Shown: piece after piece, positions 1-11,886 of the stretch
Position numbering within the stretch: the stretch's first letter is position 1
Layout: every line of letters starts with the position of its first letter
Source: Camarhynchus parvulus
Taxonomy: Eukaryota; Chordata; Aves; Passeriformes; Thraupidae
Reading direction: 5' to 3'
Assembly: GCF_901933205.1 (NCBI RefSeq)
Contig: NC_044582.1
Coordinates: 15,915,820-15,979,819, forward strand
Length of the DNA stretch: 64,000 nt
Translations under genes and position numbers: made by a program
Notes under the pieces: model-generated
The model's database searches: none
What the model saw: the letters and a program-made list of their open reading frames with translations, nothing else
What the model was told of the DNA's origin: nothing

Positions 1-2560
1 ATTTCTTTCTCCAAAACACTTTACTTTCTTTTATTCCCTTAATGGCTAGAATTCCTAGAAGAGACAATACAAGTATCAAATAGTTACTGAGATATAGAAA
101 TATTTAAGAAGTGTTTGAGAAAGGCACCCCTAGTCCATATGTCTGTATGTGTGTGCTGGGTTTTTTATCAAATTTTCAGGAAGATTGAAGGGAAAAAGCA
201 AGCCCCAAACTATCTTCCCTATATTTCAAATCCCTTAAGATCAGAAAAGATTCTTCAGTGCAAGGTTGGATGCTGTGTCATTCTGATCCTGGAGATGTCC
301 CCATGTCCTGTAGAGGGAACATGTGCCGCTGGAAATACCACTTTCATTTCTGACCTGACCTCTGTGTGACACACTGGTGGTCCCAGGGGAGTGAGGTCCC
401 TCTTTTCTCTCTCCTCTCTCCCTCTAGATGGTTTTGCTGGTGCCAATACAAGTGAAGAACTGGCAGTTTCCTAGTAATCCCAAGATGTTCCATCTTCCAT
501 GGCTGGCTCAGGAGCACTGCAGACAGTCCTTAAGTCTCAAGAAATGTTGCAAGATGCCAGTTTAGTCCTCAATAACAAACCTTTAACATGTCTTCTGAGA
601 CAGAAAGGCAGGGATGTGTTGATTTTTTCTGTCTCTTCTTCCATAGCCTGAGCAGACTGCATACAGGCAGAGCACAATCACCTACAGAAATTATTTTAAC
701 ATGTTATAGGACTTAATTTCTGGGTCTTTTGTACAGTTCCACTCACCATCTTTGAATAGTAATTCTCTCACAAGTTTGTGTATTGGTGTGTTTTGGTGGG
801 TTGCCTCTGAACACATTTTGAAAAACGAAGAGAAATTCTGGTTTTTCTGAACAGACCCTGTATCCAGGGGTGAGACCTTCACCACTGCCTTAACAAAGAA
901 AGCTGGCAGAAATAAAACTTCTTTGCTGCTTTTCTTCAGGCTGCTGAAGCTCCAGGATGCCCTGTGGCATTATCTGGGCTGATACTTTGGTGATAGATGC
1001 TTGATTCTCATCCTGAGTTTCTTCAAAACTGATCTGGTAGGAGAGCTGAAAATATCCTGAGCAGTGTGGGATCTGGGTAGTGAGACAATACTTAGATGGA
1101 AAAACTTTATGAAACAAGTTCCTGAAAATGTTGGAGGGGGGAAATAAAAGAAAACAGAAATGGTGCAGGGTCTTTCCACTGAAGATTTGATTCCCACCTT
1201 GGTTCTGCTGCTGCAGAAATCAGGACCATGGTCCCATGGCTTCAATCTTACTTAGAGTGGGGGGATTTGTTATATATATTTAAAACTGGAAAACCAGAAC
1301 TTTGCTGTTAGGAGGAGCGTGGTGCTTTGGAAGCCAAAGGTGACCACATGTGCTGCAGAGCAGGTGAAAAGAGATTGTATCCAAACAGATACATTTATCT
1401 TTAGAAAATAAGTAAAAAAATTCATTTTGCTTTGGCAAAATGAAAACTTTATCTCTAATGTTTCTGCCTGGTTCTTCAACTGACTTTTTTTTTAGATACT
1501 GTGTGACTCTGATCCTCCCTATGTTCCAGTGCAAACTGGAAGGAGCTCCTAAGCTGCTGCAGCACTGGTGGAAGTGGGAATGCAGTCAGACTGAAAGAAG
1601 GAGGTTTTTCTGTCACTCTCAGATGTACACTTCTGTTACTGAGGTTTCTTATCAGAAAATGCACAATAGCACTTGGGTGTACAAAAACGAGAGCTCCCAC
1701 CGAATGTCAGTCACTGCTGATAACAGGAGTTCAGTAGCGAAACCAAGATATTGGAGCTTGTTTATCTGCTGGCTGTGTTGTAACTGCCCCTTCTGAAACA
1801 CAGACCTGCAGCCAGATTGGCTCTTGCTGCCCTGTACAACACAGGAGGGGTTGGGTTTGTGTTCTAGGGAAATGTGTGTGTCCAGAAGAGCAGGGGAGGT
1901 GGCAGAGGCCACCCCAGAAGGAGTCAGAGATAATGGTGTTGTCTGTTCATCTGTCCAAGTACAAGTGTCTTTATCTGGGAGACTCTTCCTGCCCCTTCAA
2001 AGCAACATTTTGTACCCAGTTGCACCATAAGGCAGTTTCTACTTTGAGAATTTTGAAAGCAATTTAAAAAAAAATAAATATCTGTTTTCAAAGCAACCTT
2101 CACCCAAATTCTGAGCTGGAGGGAGATGGGCTGCTTGCCCTTGCATGGCCAGAGGTGGGAAAAGCACCATAAATGGGAACATCTGCAAGTTGCACACAAA
2201 AATGGACTCAAGTACTTACGTGTGATAAAAGAGGCAGTTTAAAGCATTGTAACATAAAAATCCTTCTCCTCTTCTGCCTATGCAGAAAGCTGGGTGCTGT
2301 GAAGAGCCAGTTTTGCCTCTGCAGATATAAGAGCTGACCTAACCCTGATGGACCAAATGATTTCCATGTGTGCTCCTGGGCAAATGCCACAAAGACAGGT
2401 CAAGCACTGTCTGTGGCACTGTCAGAAAAGTCTTTCTTTGCTAAGGATAGTTTGGAATTGCACTGGATTTATCATCCTACCTGTGAGCATTTGTTTGCAA
2501 ATCATTTTAGAGTCGGTGCTTGGGTTTGCAGGAGAGCAGAGCAGTGAGTCACAGCACAAG
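1..2560. other. unique non-coding DNA, no gene seen
   Basis: Moderately AT-rich sequence with no recognisable exon, RNA gene or interspersed repeat. Several short open frames overlap on both strands (the longest, 1440-1796 on +, is 118 codons). None contains a domain or motif I recognise, and overlapping frames on opposite strands cannot all be real. I see no splice-bounded frame that continues into another. It is probably intergenic or intronic. Confidence 0.65.
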
Positions 2561-2760
2561 CTGGCACTGGCAAAACCTCTCCATGCTAATGAGCTACACC
2601 CAGGAAATGTCTCCTGTGCCTGGGGGAGCTGCACCCCAGCCATCCTCCCCTGCAGCTTGTCAGATCCTTGGTGTGCTGGCAGGGAGGGTGGGCCATGTGG
2701 GACAGGTCACCCCTGGGCAGAGCTGGAGGTGCTTCCCAAGTGTCATCTCCAGTGCAGGGA
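2561..2760. other. GC-richer flank of a minisatellite
   Basis: This stretch is visibly richer in G and C than its surroundings and leads directly into the 70-bp tandem array. Its last bases (about 2749-2760) resemble the end of the repeat unit, so the array may have grown from this flank. Open frames crossing it are not credible as genes, because they depend on the array and match no known family. Confidence 0.55.
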
Positions 2761-2970
2761 GGCAACACCAGCATCCCTTCAGCTGCTGTCACGCTGTAGG
2801 GAATCAATGTGTGCTGCTCCATGCTCAGGAGGCAACACCAGCATCCCTTCAGCTGGTGTCACATTGTAGGGAATCAATGTGTGCTGCTCCATGCTCAGGA
2901 GGCAACACCAGCATCCCTTCAGCTGGTGTCACATTGTAGGGAATCAATGTGTGCTGCTCCATGCTCAGGA
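2761..2970. repeat. 70-bp tandem repeat (minisatellite), three copies
   Basis: Three head-to-tail copies of a 70-bp unit begin at 2761, 2831 and 2901, each opening with GGCAACACCAGCATCCCTTC. Copies 2 and 3 are identical over all 70 bases. Copy 1 differs at three positions (CTGCTG versus CTGGTG, and ACGCTG versus ACATTG). The unit ends with ATGCTCAGGA, and unrelated sequence begins at 2971. Because 70 is not a multiple of three, a frame running through the array passes into a new phase in each copy. This explains three long overlapping plus-strand open frames (2348-2869, 2520-2939, 2809-3183) without any gene. Confidence 0.97.
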
Positions 2971-4920
2971 GGAGCTGCTGTGCCTGTGTCAATGTCCCTG
3001 GAGGAGCTCAGAGGTGCAGCAATGAGGAGCAGTGTCCCTGGCACTGCCCCATCCCTGGGGCTCAGTTGTCATGTGCCTGTGGACAGCAGAAAGTGTGGCT
3101 GGTGCTCTGCTCCTTCATCGTGCTCATTTTGCAGCTTGGCTTATAATGATCTAAAACAAAGCAGGGCTCATAATGCTATTTAAAAATCACTTTTCAAGGA
3201 AACAAATGTGCTTTCTGTGAACGTGTTTATGTAGCAGATAGATTAATATGAGGGGGATCTTTTCACCACCCAGTGAATTACAATACTACGATAAGTGATG
3301 TTATCTTTAAAGGCAAATGTTTTTGTGTACTAATACCTTATCAGACATTATACCAGCAAAAAAAAGTTCCTTTTCTGAGGCTGATAATACAAAGCCTTAT
3401 GCATGTGCCTGTCTTGAGTGTTGCTTAAGAACAGTGAAACAATGAAGGCATTTGAAGACTATTAGCACAAAATGAGCTCAGCCATTGATTTTATTTCACT
3501 TAGTGTTTTAAAGTAGGTTGTATGCTTGCTTCCCACAGCACATATTTGATGTCGGTGACGCAAGTTTGGAAGTGGTTTGGTTTGAATCCCGAGGAAATAA
3601 ATGCACCCAGGATCCCAATCCGTGACAGTTGTGATGTTCTCCCCAAGTGATCAGGCTGGGCTGGGTGAGGGTGGGTTCCTAATGCCAACTGAAACAGCAT
3701 TTCAGCTTCATCAGCGAGCGAAATCCCACACTTGTCACTCAGAGAAGCAGCCTGAAAAATGTGGGATATCATCTTTTTCATCAGTTTTCACAACCCCCTC
3801 TTGCAAGTGGCATTTGCATGCTGGAATGGTGTTTGGAGATTCATGATCTGAGGGGGTACCACAGTATGAAATACAAATCTACTGTATTTTAATTGTGAAA
3901 ACAACAAGTAATACAGTTGTGCAAGTATCAGCTAGTTTAGGCTATGCTTATGTTGATATTTTTATGAATGACTTTGGAGGTATTTTTCTATGAGTACCCA
4001 TAATGGTTTTTGTACATGTGAATTAATCATATGGGTTAGTACCATTATCACAAATTACTTGTGGAAATCTGTAGTAAGGAAACTGAACTGAATATGGGCA
4101 GGCAATATTGCTAATAGCATTTAAATTTATGTGGCAAATTTACTAACATGATGTTGAAAAAATATACAGTATCTAATTAGAGAAGAAAATCCTTCACTTC
4201 ACAAGCATTTTATTTTATGCAGCAAGGACTGTCATTCCTCCTGTGAAGTTTATGTTGGTTGAAAGCATAAATTTTGCTGATATATATACAGGTTTCTGTT
4301 CCCAGTGGTGAACACTGTTACATTTAGAAAATTGACAAAATCAATGGCAGTAAACCGAAAGATCAATTTAAATTTCACATTTAGCTACTTGTTTTAGAGT
4401 TTCTCTGAAATTTACAGTCACTAGCATGTTTTATGTTTAGAAGAAATAGATGAACACAGCTGCTGCCCATTTCTAGCAATTGTTTCCTATATGTGTGAAC
4501 TGAAAATATATAAATGCACATATAAAATTACACATATGATATAATATACATAACACCACTCATCTGTCATGTAATTCTTGGCCCGTTGTTCCCTTATCTG
4601 TTGAAAGCATTAGAGAATGGTCACTAATAAGTGTTATAAAAGTAATGAATAGTAATTGTTTTAGATACACAAGCTTTCGAAGCTGTTAATTTACTCTCCC
4701 ATTCTGCAATAGTTGTCACTCTAAAATCAGGTCACTATAGAGGTAAGAATCTATAAATATAGTGCCTGTGTCATATCCCATCATCTCCAAAAGGATCATG
4801 CTCTCTGTCTGTTTAAGAGGTTTACATATTCCTTATGATACATGTATGATAAATTAAGCACTCTTTTCTGGACCCCTTTAAATGGAAGGAATTGAAAACA
4901 CAATAATGATATAATTAATT
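2971..4920. other. unique non-coding DNA, GC-richer then AT-rich
   Basis: About 200 bases after the minisatellite remain GC-rich. The sequence then becomes strongly AT-rich with many ATTA/TAAT cores. No exon, RNA gene or known repeat is recognisable. From 3850 onward there are almost no open frames on either strand, which argues against coding sequence. Confidence 0.65.
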
Positions 4921-5165
4921 ACGGGCTTACACGTGCAGAAAAATTACACCTTTTTCGATTAGTGTGAAATATAAGCGTCAAATCAGTAACAAAATCCTGA
5001 TCAATAAAACAATAATAACGATGTTGTTAAAAGCGGACTTAGGAAGGTGTTCATGGCAACATGTTTTAGGGGTTAGAAACCCTTTTAAAATAAACGGATT
5101 TCATCTTTACACTGTGTCATCTAAATCATTACAATGTTTGTGTATACAATTATCATCAGACGATA
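4921..5165. other. CpG-retaining AT-rich block, candidate conserved element
   Basis: I count eight CpG dinucleotides in about 240 bases of otherwise very AT-rich DNA (first near 4922, last near 5161), while neighbouring kilobases have very few. CpG is normally lost by methylation and deamination in vertebrate DNA. Retention without a CpG island can indicate selection or an unmethylated regulatory element. An 82-codon plus-strand frame (4964-5212) crosses the block but matches nothing I know. The regulatory role is inference from composition only. Confidence 0.35.
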
Positions 5166-8100
5166 AATTGCAGCTATTGAATGGATTAAGTTTGAACTGT
5201 TTGACCTCATAAATCTGGGTTTGTCATAGCTTCAGCAAATGCTTGTGTAACAATCAGTTGATTACATGGCAGAGCAGATGTATGTATGTTAACTGGAAAA
5301 TATGAAAGGATCAGGGTAATTCAAAGTTCATTGGAAGAAGTTTATAAATGTCTGACAATATCATGTTAACACGTTCTCCATATACCTTTCTTGTTGGCAT
5401 TTTTTCTATTCTATTTTTTTCTGCTGTTTTACTGTGGGTTTTATGGTTAATAGAAAAAAAATCATAAAACTAAAACTGAAATCTTGAAATATTTGGAAGA
5501 AAATTTAATGGAGCAGTGAAATATTTTGGCAGGATCCAGTGAGGCATATTCTAAAACATCATTAAAAATGCACCAAATAGCAATCACGAGTAAATAGCAT
5601 TTTGGAAAAAAGCAGACACACATACTTGAAGTGGAAAAATGGCACGAAAAAGCATGAGGTGCTTGACAAAGAGGAGCTAGTGATTTCTCCAGGATTATTT
5701 TAATCTGTGAGTCATATCCCACAGATGAGGATTATGGATCTGTCTCATGTAGTTCACCTGAAATAAGCAGAGGCAGAAAATTAAGGGAGACCAGGACTTA
5801 ATCTCCAAATTTTTCTTGTTGTGTTGGAAGGCCAGTCTATTTTTTCAGTAGTACTGATAATCAAAAGAAGGGAGCAGATAAAAATAGCTAATATTACACA
5901 CTAACATTTGTAGCTATGCATAAATAATTTTTATTGGACCAATTTAAAAAAAACCTGAATGCTTTTAAACAAAATTTCCTTGTGCACACCAAAGCCCTGT
6001 CTCTGGCTTCTCATAAGAAAAGAAACAATCACATATTTGAATACGCATTATATGTAAATAAAGCTCAAATTATTGCATATGATGAAATATTTTCTAGGCT
6101 GGCATCATTTGGTGAAATCAGCTCAAAAATTATTATTTCTTGATAGTTTCTCAGAATCCCATACTGCTAAAGGCAGGTTGGACTGATTTTGGAAAAAATA
6201 CTAAGCTGTAACAAAGCAATTAAATCTCTGTGCACATCTGGGTAAAAATTGCTACGTGATTTTTGGCCATTTTAATAATATCTTAACTTCTGATGTACAA
6301 AAAATATTACTTGAGTATTTAATTTAAAAAATTACGGTTTTTTTTTTCAAGGTCAAATTTAGCTCACTTTTCTGTTAATATTTTTAAAGGATCTCATATT
6401 CAAATCAGACTATTCTATCGTAAAATATTTGAATAAATCCGGAAGAAACTTTTTTTTGTTTTCATTTAAGTATTAAATTATTTAGTTTTGGCTCCCACAT
6501 GAAAATTATTCTTTTCCCCCTTAACTTCTTAGCTGACTAATGTAATGTAAAAACTCCCAGCTCTCTGAATCAGAAGAGACATGTTCAGAGTGCACACCCA
6601 CCAAAAGGTATGTGTAGTGTAAGTGCATTCTGCGCTATCCACGTCTCTTCCTATTTTTGTTCAGAATGCCTTTGAAAAAAGGTTTTCCTCTTTGTGAGAA
6701 ATACCGTGCTTAACAAGTGTCACTTGAAATTACTATTTTTGTGTGCTCCTGTGAGAAATATTTGCAAGTAGTGCAATCGTGCTGCTCTTTTTGAACAGGT
6801 CTGCTCTGCCCGGGCTTCAGAACAGGGACTTGAAGGTTGGTGAGGGGACAGCCTTTATGTCATAACATGCCTTTTATTGTGAAAACCTTCAAAATCCAGC
6901 CAGGTTATACACTGACAGAAATTGCAGTTTGCACTTGAGCGACAAAGACTTTGATATTTAGCAGCTCAGATTTCCATATGTTCTGTCCTTGTGGAGCTCA
7001 GGCAGAGCCGCTGCCCCCGTGCTGAGCCAAACCCATCCATCCCCTCCCCAGCTCTGGGGCACCTGCACCCCCAGACTAAAGCAGAATATATTCCCATAGC
7101 TGTTCCTAAATGTATTTAATGCATTAGTGAAATATCTATGATAATTAAAAATTAATTTAAAAAAAATATAATATTGAAGTCTTACTGTAGGAAAAAAAAA
7201 TTATAACATTGTAGTCTTTCTTTGTCATTTATGGTTCCTACAGTGTTCCTATATGGCTGTCTCTCTTCTTAGCTCAAAATTTACCTGCCTTTAAATACTG
7301 AAGGCAGATTCTCACTTTGAGGAAGATCCTTAGGATGTAAAGTGTCATTACTCCAAGAAAATCAGTTAAGTGTCTCTTTTCGTAACTGGAGGAAACTGCT
7401 CCCAAATAATACCTTCCTAAATCTAACAGGAACCACTCTACTGGGAAATCTCCCTGCACCTACACCACCTTGGTATAGGTGTCTGTGTTAAGTCCCTTAT
7501 AAAGCGCCTGGGATTAGATTGTTTGTTTGCTTAATTTTTCTTTTCACCTTCAGCCTTGTGGCTGTGGAGGGGTTAATTTGGAAGGCATTACAAAGTCATT
7601 TCTCTATAGCTGCTGAAGTACAAGTCTGCTTGAATTTGTGCTACTCCTTCCCATTTAAAAATGAAAAAATAAACCGTCACAGAGATAATGTTGTGGTATC
7701 ACTTGAGTTGCCAGTGAACAATAGTCTATATCATAAGAAAAAAATATACATATTTTGCCACAAGCCTCTGATCAGTAGACACTCCACACAGAATGAGCAT
7801 AGCAACTACATTATCTTTCACCCTGAGGTTGAGGTCATTGTCAAGCATTTGAGGACAAGCTTGTATTGCAGCTGCCTGCATTTAGAGCTGTCAGAGCTTA
7901 GAAAAACCTGCCTGATGGACACGTTCTTGTTTTGTATTAATTTTTTTTTAAAGCCCTGCAATCCTATGGGAGATTTAATTAAGAACAAGGGTGGAAATCT
8001 CCAGGAAAAGGATAGCACCTTTAAGTACCTGTAGCTTGTCTTTCATTCTGGTCCTGTGAACTTCCTATAACCGAATTTAGTGTAAGAGAAAGCTAATGAA

Positions 8101-11100
8101 CAGTACCTACGCTCCAGAGCAGCTCCCCATTCTTTGCTGAAAGGCAAAGGCTGGCTAAATGTCCAGCTTTGGAGGGGTTTGTTTCATGGATATTCAGATC
8201 TCAACAAAATAGCTGGCTGGAGCCCTTAACTGTATTACAATTGGCCTCTTAATGAACAGATGAACTTTTCTTTTCACCGTTTCAAGTCTGTTCCAAGACT
8301 AAAGGGTAGCATGGCTATTTCATTTCTGACCTGCCTAACATATAATTAGAAGGTTCCTGGAGGTACTTATAATTGAATTATGGGTTGTTTCATGAGCATT
8401 CTTCCTAGTAGGTAGGGATGTAAAAAGCAAAGCTCATCTGGAATGCATGCAGGGAAAGCGGATGATTTAGTAGGTCTGTATATTGCCTGAAATATTAGAT
8501 TACAAGTATGAGTCAAAAAAATCCACTGGTTAAAATTTATTTTTATTAGGAAAATTATCCTAAGTCGAAAGCACCAATTTCTGTGACAGTATAACTGCAT
8601 ACAGCTCGATTGATTTTAGAGAAGCTCTACTCATTTATACCTACCTCAGGTTAGAGAAGGGTCCAGTGAATTAGTCCCAGTCACATATTTTTCAGACATG
8701 AAACATTCAGCTAATCTCTTGGAGCCCTGTAATTGGCTAACATAAAACATTACTGGATGATTAAAATTACAGTTGACTTTCAGATTTGTTGTCAAGTGGA
8801 TTTGAAATGTGGGGAAATAACTTAAAGGGTCCCTTTTGCTCTCGCTCTCCCATGTTTATGGATTGATTGTCAGATGCACAGCCCTTGTAGGGGAACAACT
8901 CATGATTGCTCTCAGCAATGCATGTCCTTCACCTCCTGTAGAAACTGCTGCTCTCAGTGCATGGACGGGATTATTTAGATAAATGTCAGCTTGGAAAATA
9001 CAGGAGTATTATTAGAGGGGAAGGACAGCACCTTTCAGATATGACCAGCATTGTCCTCTGCAGTGTTGTGGATTTAGTTTTTATGGAGGTCCCAGCTCCT
9101 CTCTTTTAAAATGCTGCCAAGCAAAAATTTTCACTAATCTGTACTTTGACTATAGATAGCTAAATAACAGTCTATTTCATCCTGTCAGGGATGCTTTTGG
9201 AACAGGAACAGTTAGTGTTCAGACATCAAGAATACCTGCCAAATAGCCTTGATTTGTTTAAAGCAAAACCAAAAATTCCCTCCACTTTTAGCTATATGTG
9301 AACTTTTCTTTTCTCATCCAACTCCCTTTTAGTATATATGTGCTATTTTGCCCAAAATATAAATTGAGCAAAAGACTGAAAAAACCACATAAATCAGAAT
9401 GTTCCCCTTCCATGGCAATCTCTGCATAAATGTGGATAAGAGGGGTGGGCTGAGAAGTAAAGACATTGGCCTTTCCAGCTGTACAAGAGGCAAAATTAAG
9501 TTCTGAGGTGACAATGTGCTGCTGGATGGAATAAGGGTCAAGGAGCCACTCCCTGCAGCATTACCTGTGTGCTGGGGGCCATCGTGGCTATTTGCAATCT
9601 CTCATTTAGAAACAGGCCAGTCTTAGTCTTTAATTTACAATATCATATTTCATGAATTTGTAAATAATAGCAAGCAAGCCTTTTTGTAATCTGTATTAAA
9701 CCATTTGACCCAGGGGGGAGATCTGATTTTATGAAGCTGATAACTATGTCAGCTGCCTTCAAGTCCAGTTGCAGAGGAAGAACAGGAGTATTGTTTTTAT
9801 TTTATCTGTGGTACATTGTTCACAGGCAGCTTTATTCCAACTTGCCTTTTAAACTAAGGGCATATTGTTAACCTTGGCATGCTGAGGTTACTATTCTGCA
9901 AGTAAAGACTATTTAAAAAATATCTGTCATCCTCAAGTATAATGACCTATGAATGTTTGTTAAGAATCTTCAAATAGTTTCTGATCTGTTTCCTAATAAA
10001 GCACTGAATAACAATAATAAATGCACTGTGCACTAGTCCAGCAGAATTATCTTAATAAGTAGTATAAGCAAAGCAAATAGAATCTGAAAACCTTTTCCTG
10101 GCATCAAAAGTCATAAATCTGTTTGTATTGTTTCCTTCTGGAGATCTTGTTTGCTGAATGGTCTTGTTGACATTGAGTGTTCCTCTGGCCTTGGCATAAT
10201 CAATATTTTAAATGTGATACTAAGAAAAAAAAAATAAATTAAATATGAAACTTAAATATGAAACTGCAGACTGGAGTTATAGACTTTTCCTCTTCCTACC
10301 GAGCTGGCCCTACTTCCACATTCTGAAAGAACAGAAATCAAATGCACCCCTCTATTTTAGCATGTATATTATACTACCCATCCAGGAGCAGGTCTTCACC
10401 AGTATTTTCCATAAAGTGTGCCAAGGACAATACGGAGAAAAAAGCAGCAATGCAAAGAAGATAAAAAGGAATATGAAATGGTCGAAGAGTAGAGGTCTTC
10501 TTGTCTCATGTGTAGTGTCAAGATCACAAACAGAGCAATACACCCTATTCTGGGATCCGTACCTCAAAGAGGGTGGGAAATACCCATGAGATTCCAGGCA
10601 GAATCTCATTTTTCCATGAGAAATGATGCAGCTTTCTCTAGTCCATGTTTTTGGGCACAAGTGGTCCTTGTCAGTGCAGCAGAAAGAAGATACACAAGCA
10701 TAATTCACCTTGACATATCTGACTCCTGTTTTTTTGGCCTATTGATGCTGACTCCATTGGAGAGGGACTGGTTTTCAGTCACTCATCTTCAGTGCTTTTC
10801 TCTGTATTAGTGGTATTTAGGGTACTTTTGGAGGGCCATGCTGTCAACAGCCCACTGCTGATGCTGGCTTGTGTTCTCACTCTTAAATTCTACCAAGAAA
10901 CCTCCCTTTGGCATCTGAGAAAATCCCCAAAATCACAATTTTAGGTTCTTTGGAAAATCAGCCATGTTATCACTATTTCTTTATCCTTTATGTCTCTGAT
11001 AAGGAGTGGATTGTTGATTGACATTTTTTGCTCTCTTTAGAGCCTTTGCCATAAGAATCTCATGGTTCAGGACTGGTCAGTAAGAGGTCTGCATCAAAGC

Positions 11101-11820
11101 TCTTTTGCAAAATGGATTGAGGCGGCTTTGTTTTGTTGTTAAAAATGTTTTTTTTCCTTTTTTGAAAAGCAAAACACTAATTCATTCTTATAGCAGTCAT
11201 TTTAGAAAGAAGATGAAACATTGCCAAGAAACTATTTTCTTATAAACATCGTAATTCACATCTCCTCATTCCCTCTTCAATTTCTCTTCTTGCTGCAAAC
11301 ATCTAGACATTCCCTGTCAGAACATGCAAGTCTTTGCTTATGTCTTATTTCTTCAAATGATTCAAAATGTGCACTCATTAAAATACTGAGATCCTCTATT
11401 GAGTATTTACTGTTTTTCCTACTGCTGTGTGATATTTTGGCAGCTCTTAAAATGTTTAATTCTGTTATTGTGAGAAAACATCACCTTTGTCTGCAGGAAC
11501 AAGCACTAAATGCCTGATTCCTGGCTCCAGCATTGCTGTGAAGAGCCACTGACTGCCCAAAATTGCCTTGTTGAGTGAAAATCTCTCATGCCACAAAGAG
11601 GAAACTGCAAGTTCCCTTGTTCCCTTTCATCATTAATATTGTACCTTAGTCTCATCCAAGGGGAGATATGCAATATATTGAGAACTTTATAAGTCAAGGT
11701 TTTGTTGTGATAATGCTTTTGGTAGTTTTATGTATTGGTGACATCCCCCTTCTACCTCTCTATGAAATGTCTGTAACAAAGACAAGGTGTAAAAAAGTTC
11801 CAGAAAATCTGTGTTAGTTT
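5166..11820. other. unique AT-rich non-coding DNA, no gene seen
   Basis: A long AT-rich stretch with short homopolymer runs and scattered ATTA-type cores. The largest open frame is 171 codons (7519-8034, +). It begins with a hydrophobic run of residues but has no recognisable domain and no supporting splice pattern, so I treat it as chance. A subregion around 8150-8280 looks like the kind of unique sequence often found in conserved non-coding elements, but this cannot be judged here. A 13-bp direct repeat (TTAAATATGAAAC, twice) lies at about 10237-10265. Confidence 0.6.
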
Positions 11821-11821
11821 T

Positions 11822-11886
11822 TGTTGGGGTTTTTTTGGTGGGATTTTTTTTTTTGTTTTGTTTTGTTTTTTGTTTTTTGTTTTCTT
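11822..11886. repeat. T/G-rich simple repeat
   Basis: A strand-biased tract of T runs separated by single or paired G residues, including several TTTTG units near 11851-11885. It is low-complexity sequence. On the minus strand it reads as A/C-rich and creates a lysine-rich open frame (11752-11937) that is an artefact of the tract. Confidence 0.8.

Noticed and set aside
2348..3183. Three long plus-strand frames (173, 139 and 124 codons)
   Set aside because: They overlap in different phases and owe their length to the 70-bp tandem array. No domain or conserved motif is visible.
3570..3600. tRNA B-box-like word (GGTTTGAATCCC)
   Set aside because: No A box at the right distance, no acceptor stem pairing and no T-run terminator.
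7519..8034. 171-codon plus-strand frame
   Set aside because: No recognised domain. The hydrophobic start reflects T-rich sequence. A length like this is plausible by chance in 64 kb read in six frames.
10237..10265. 13-bp direct repeat TTAAATATGAAAC
   Set aside because: Short and AT-rich, with no wider repeat structure around it.
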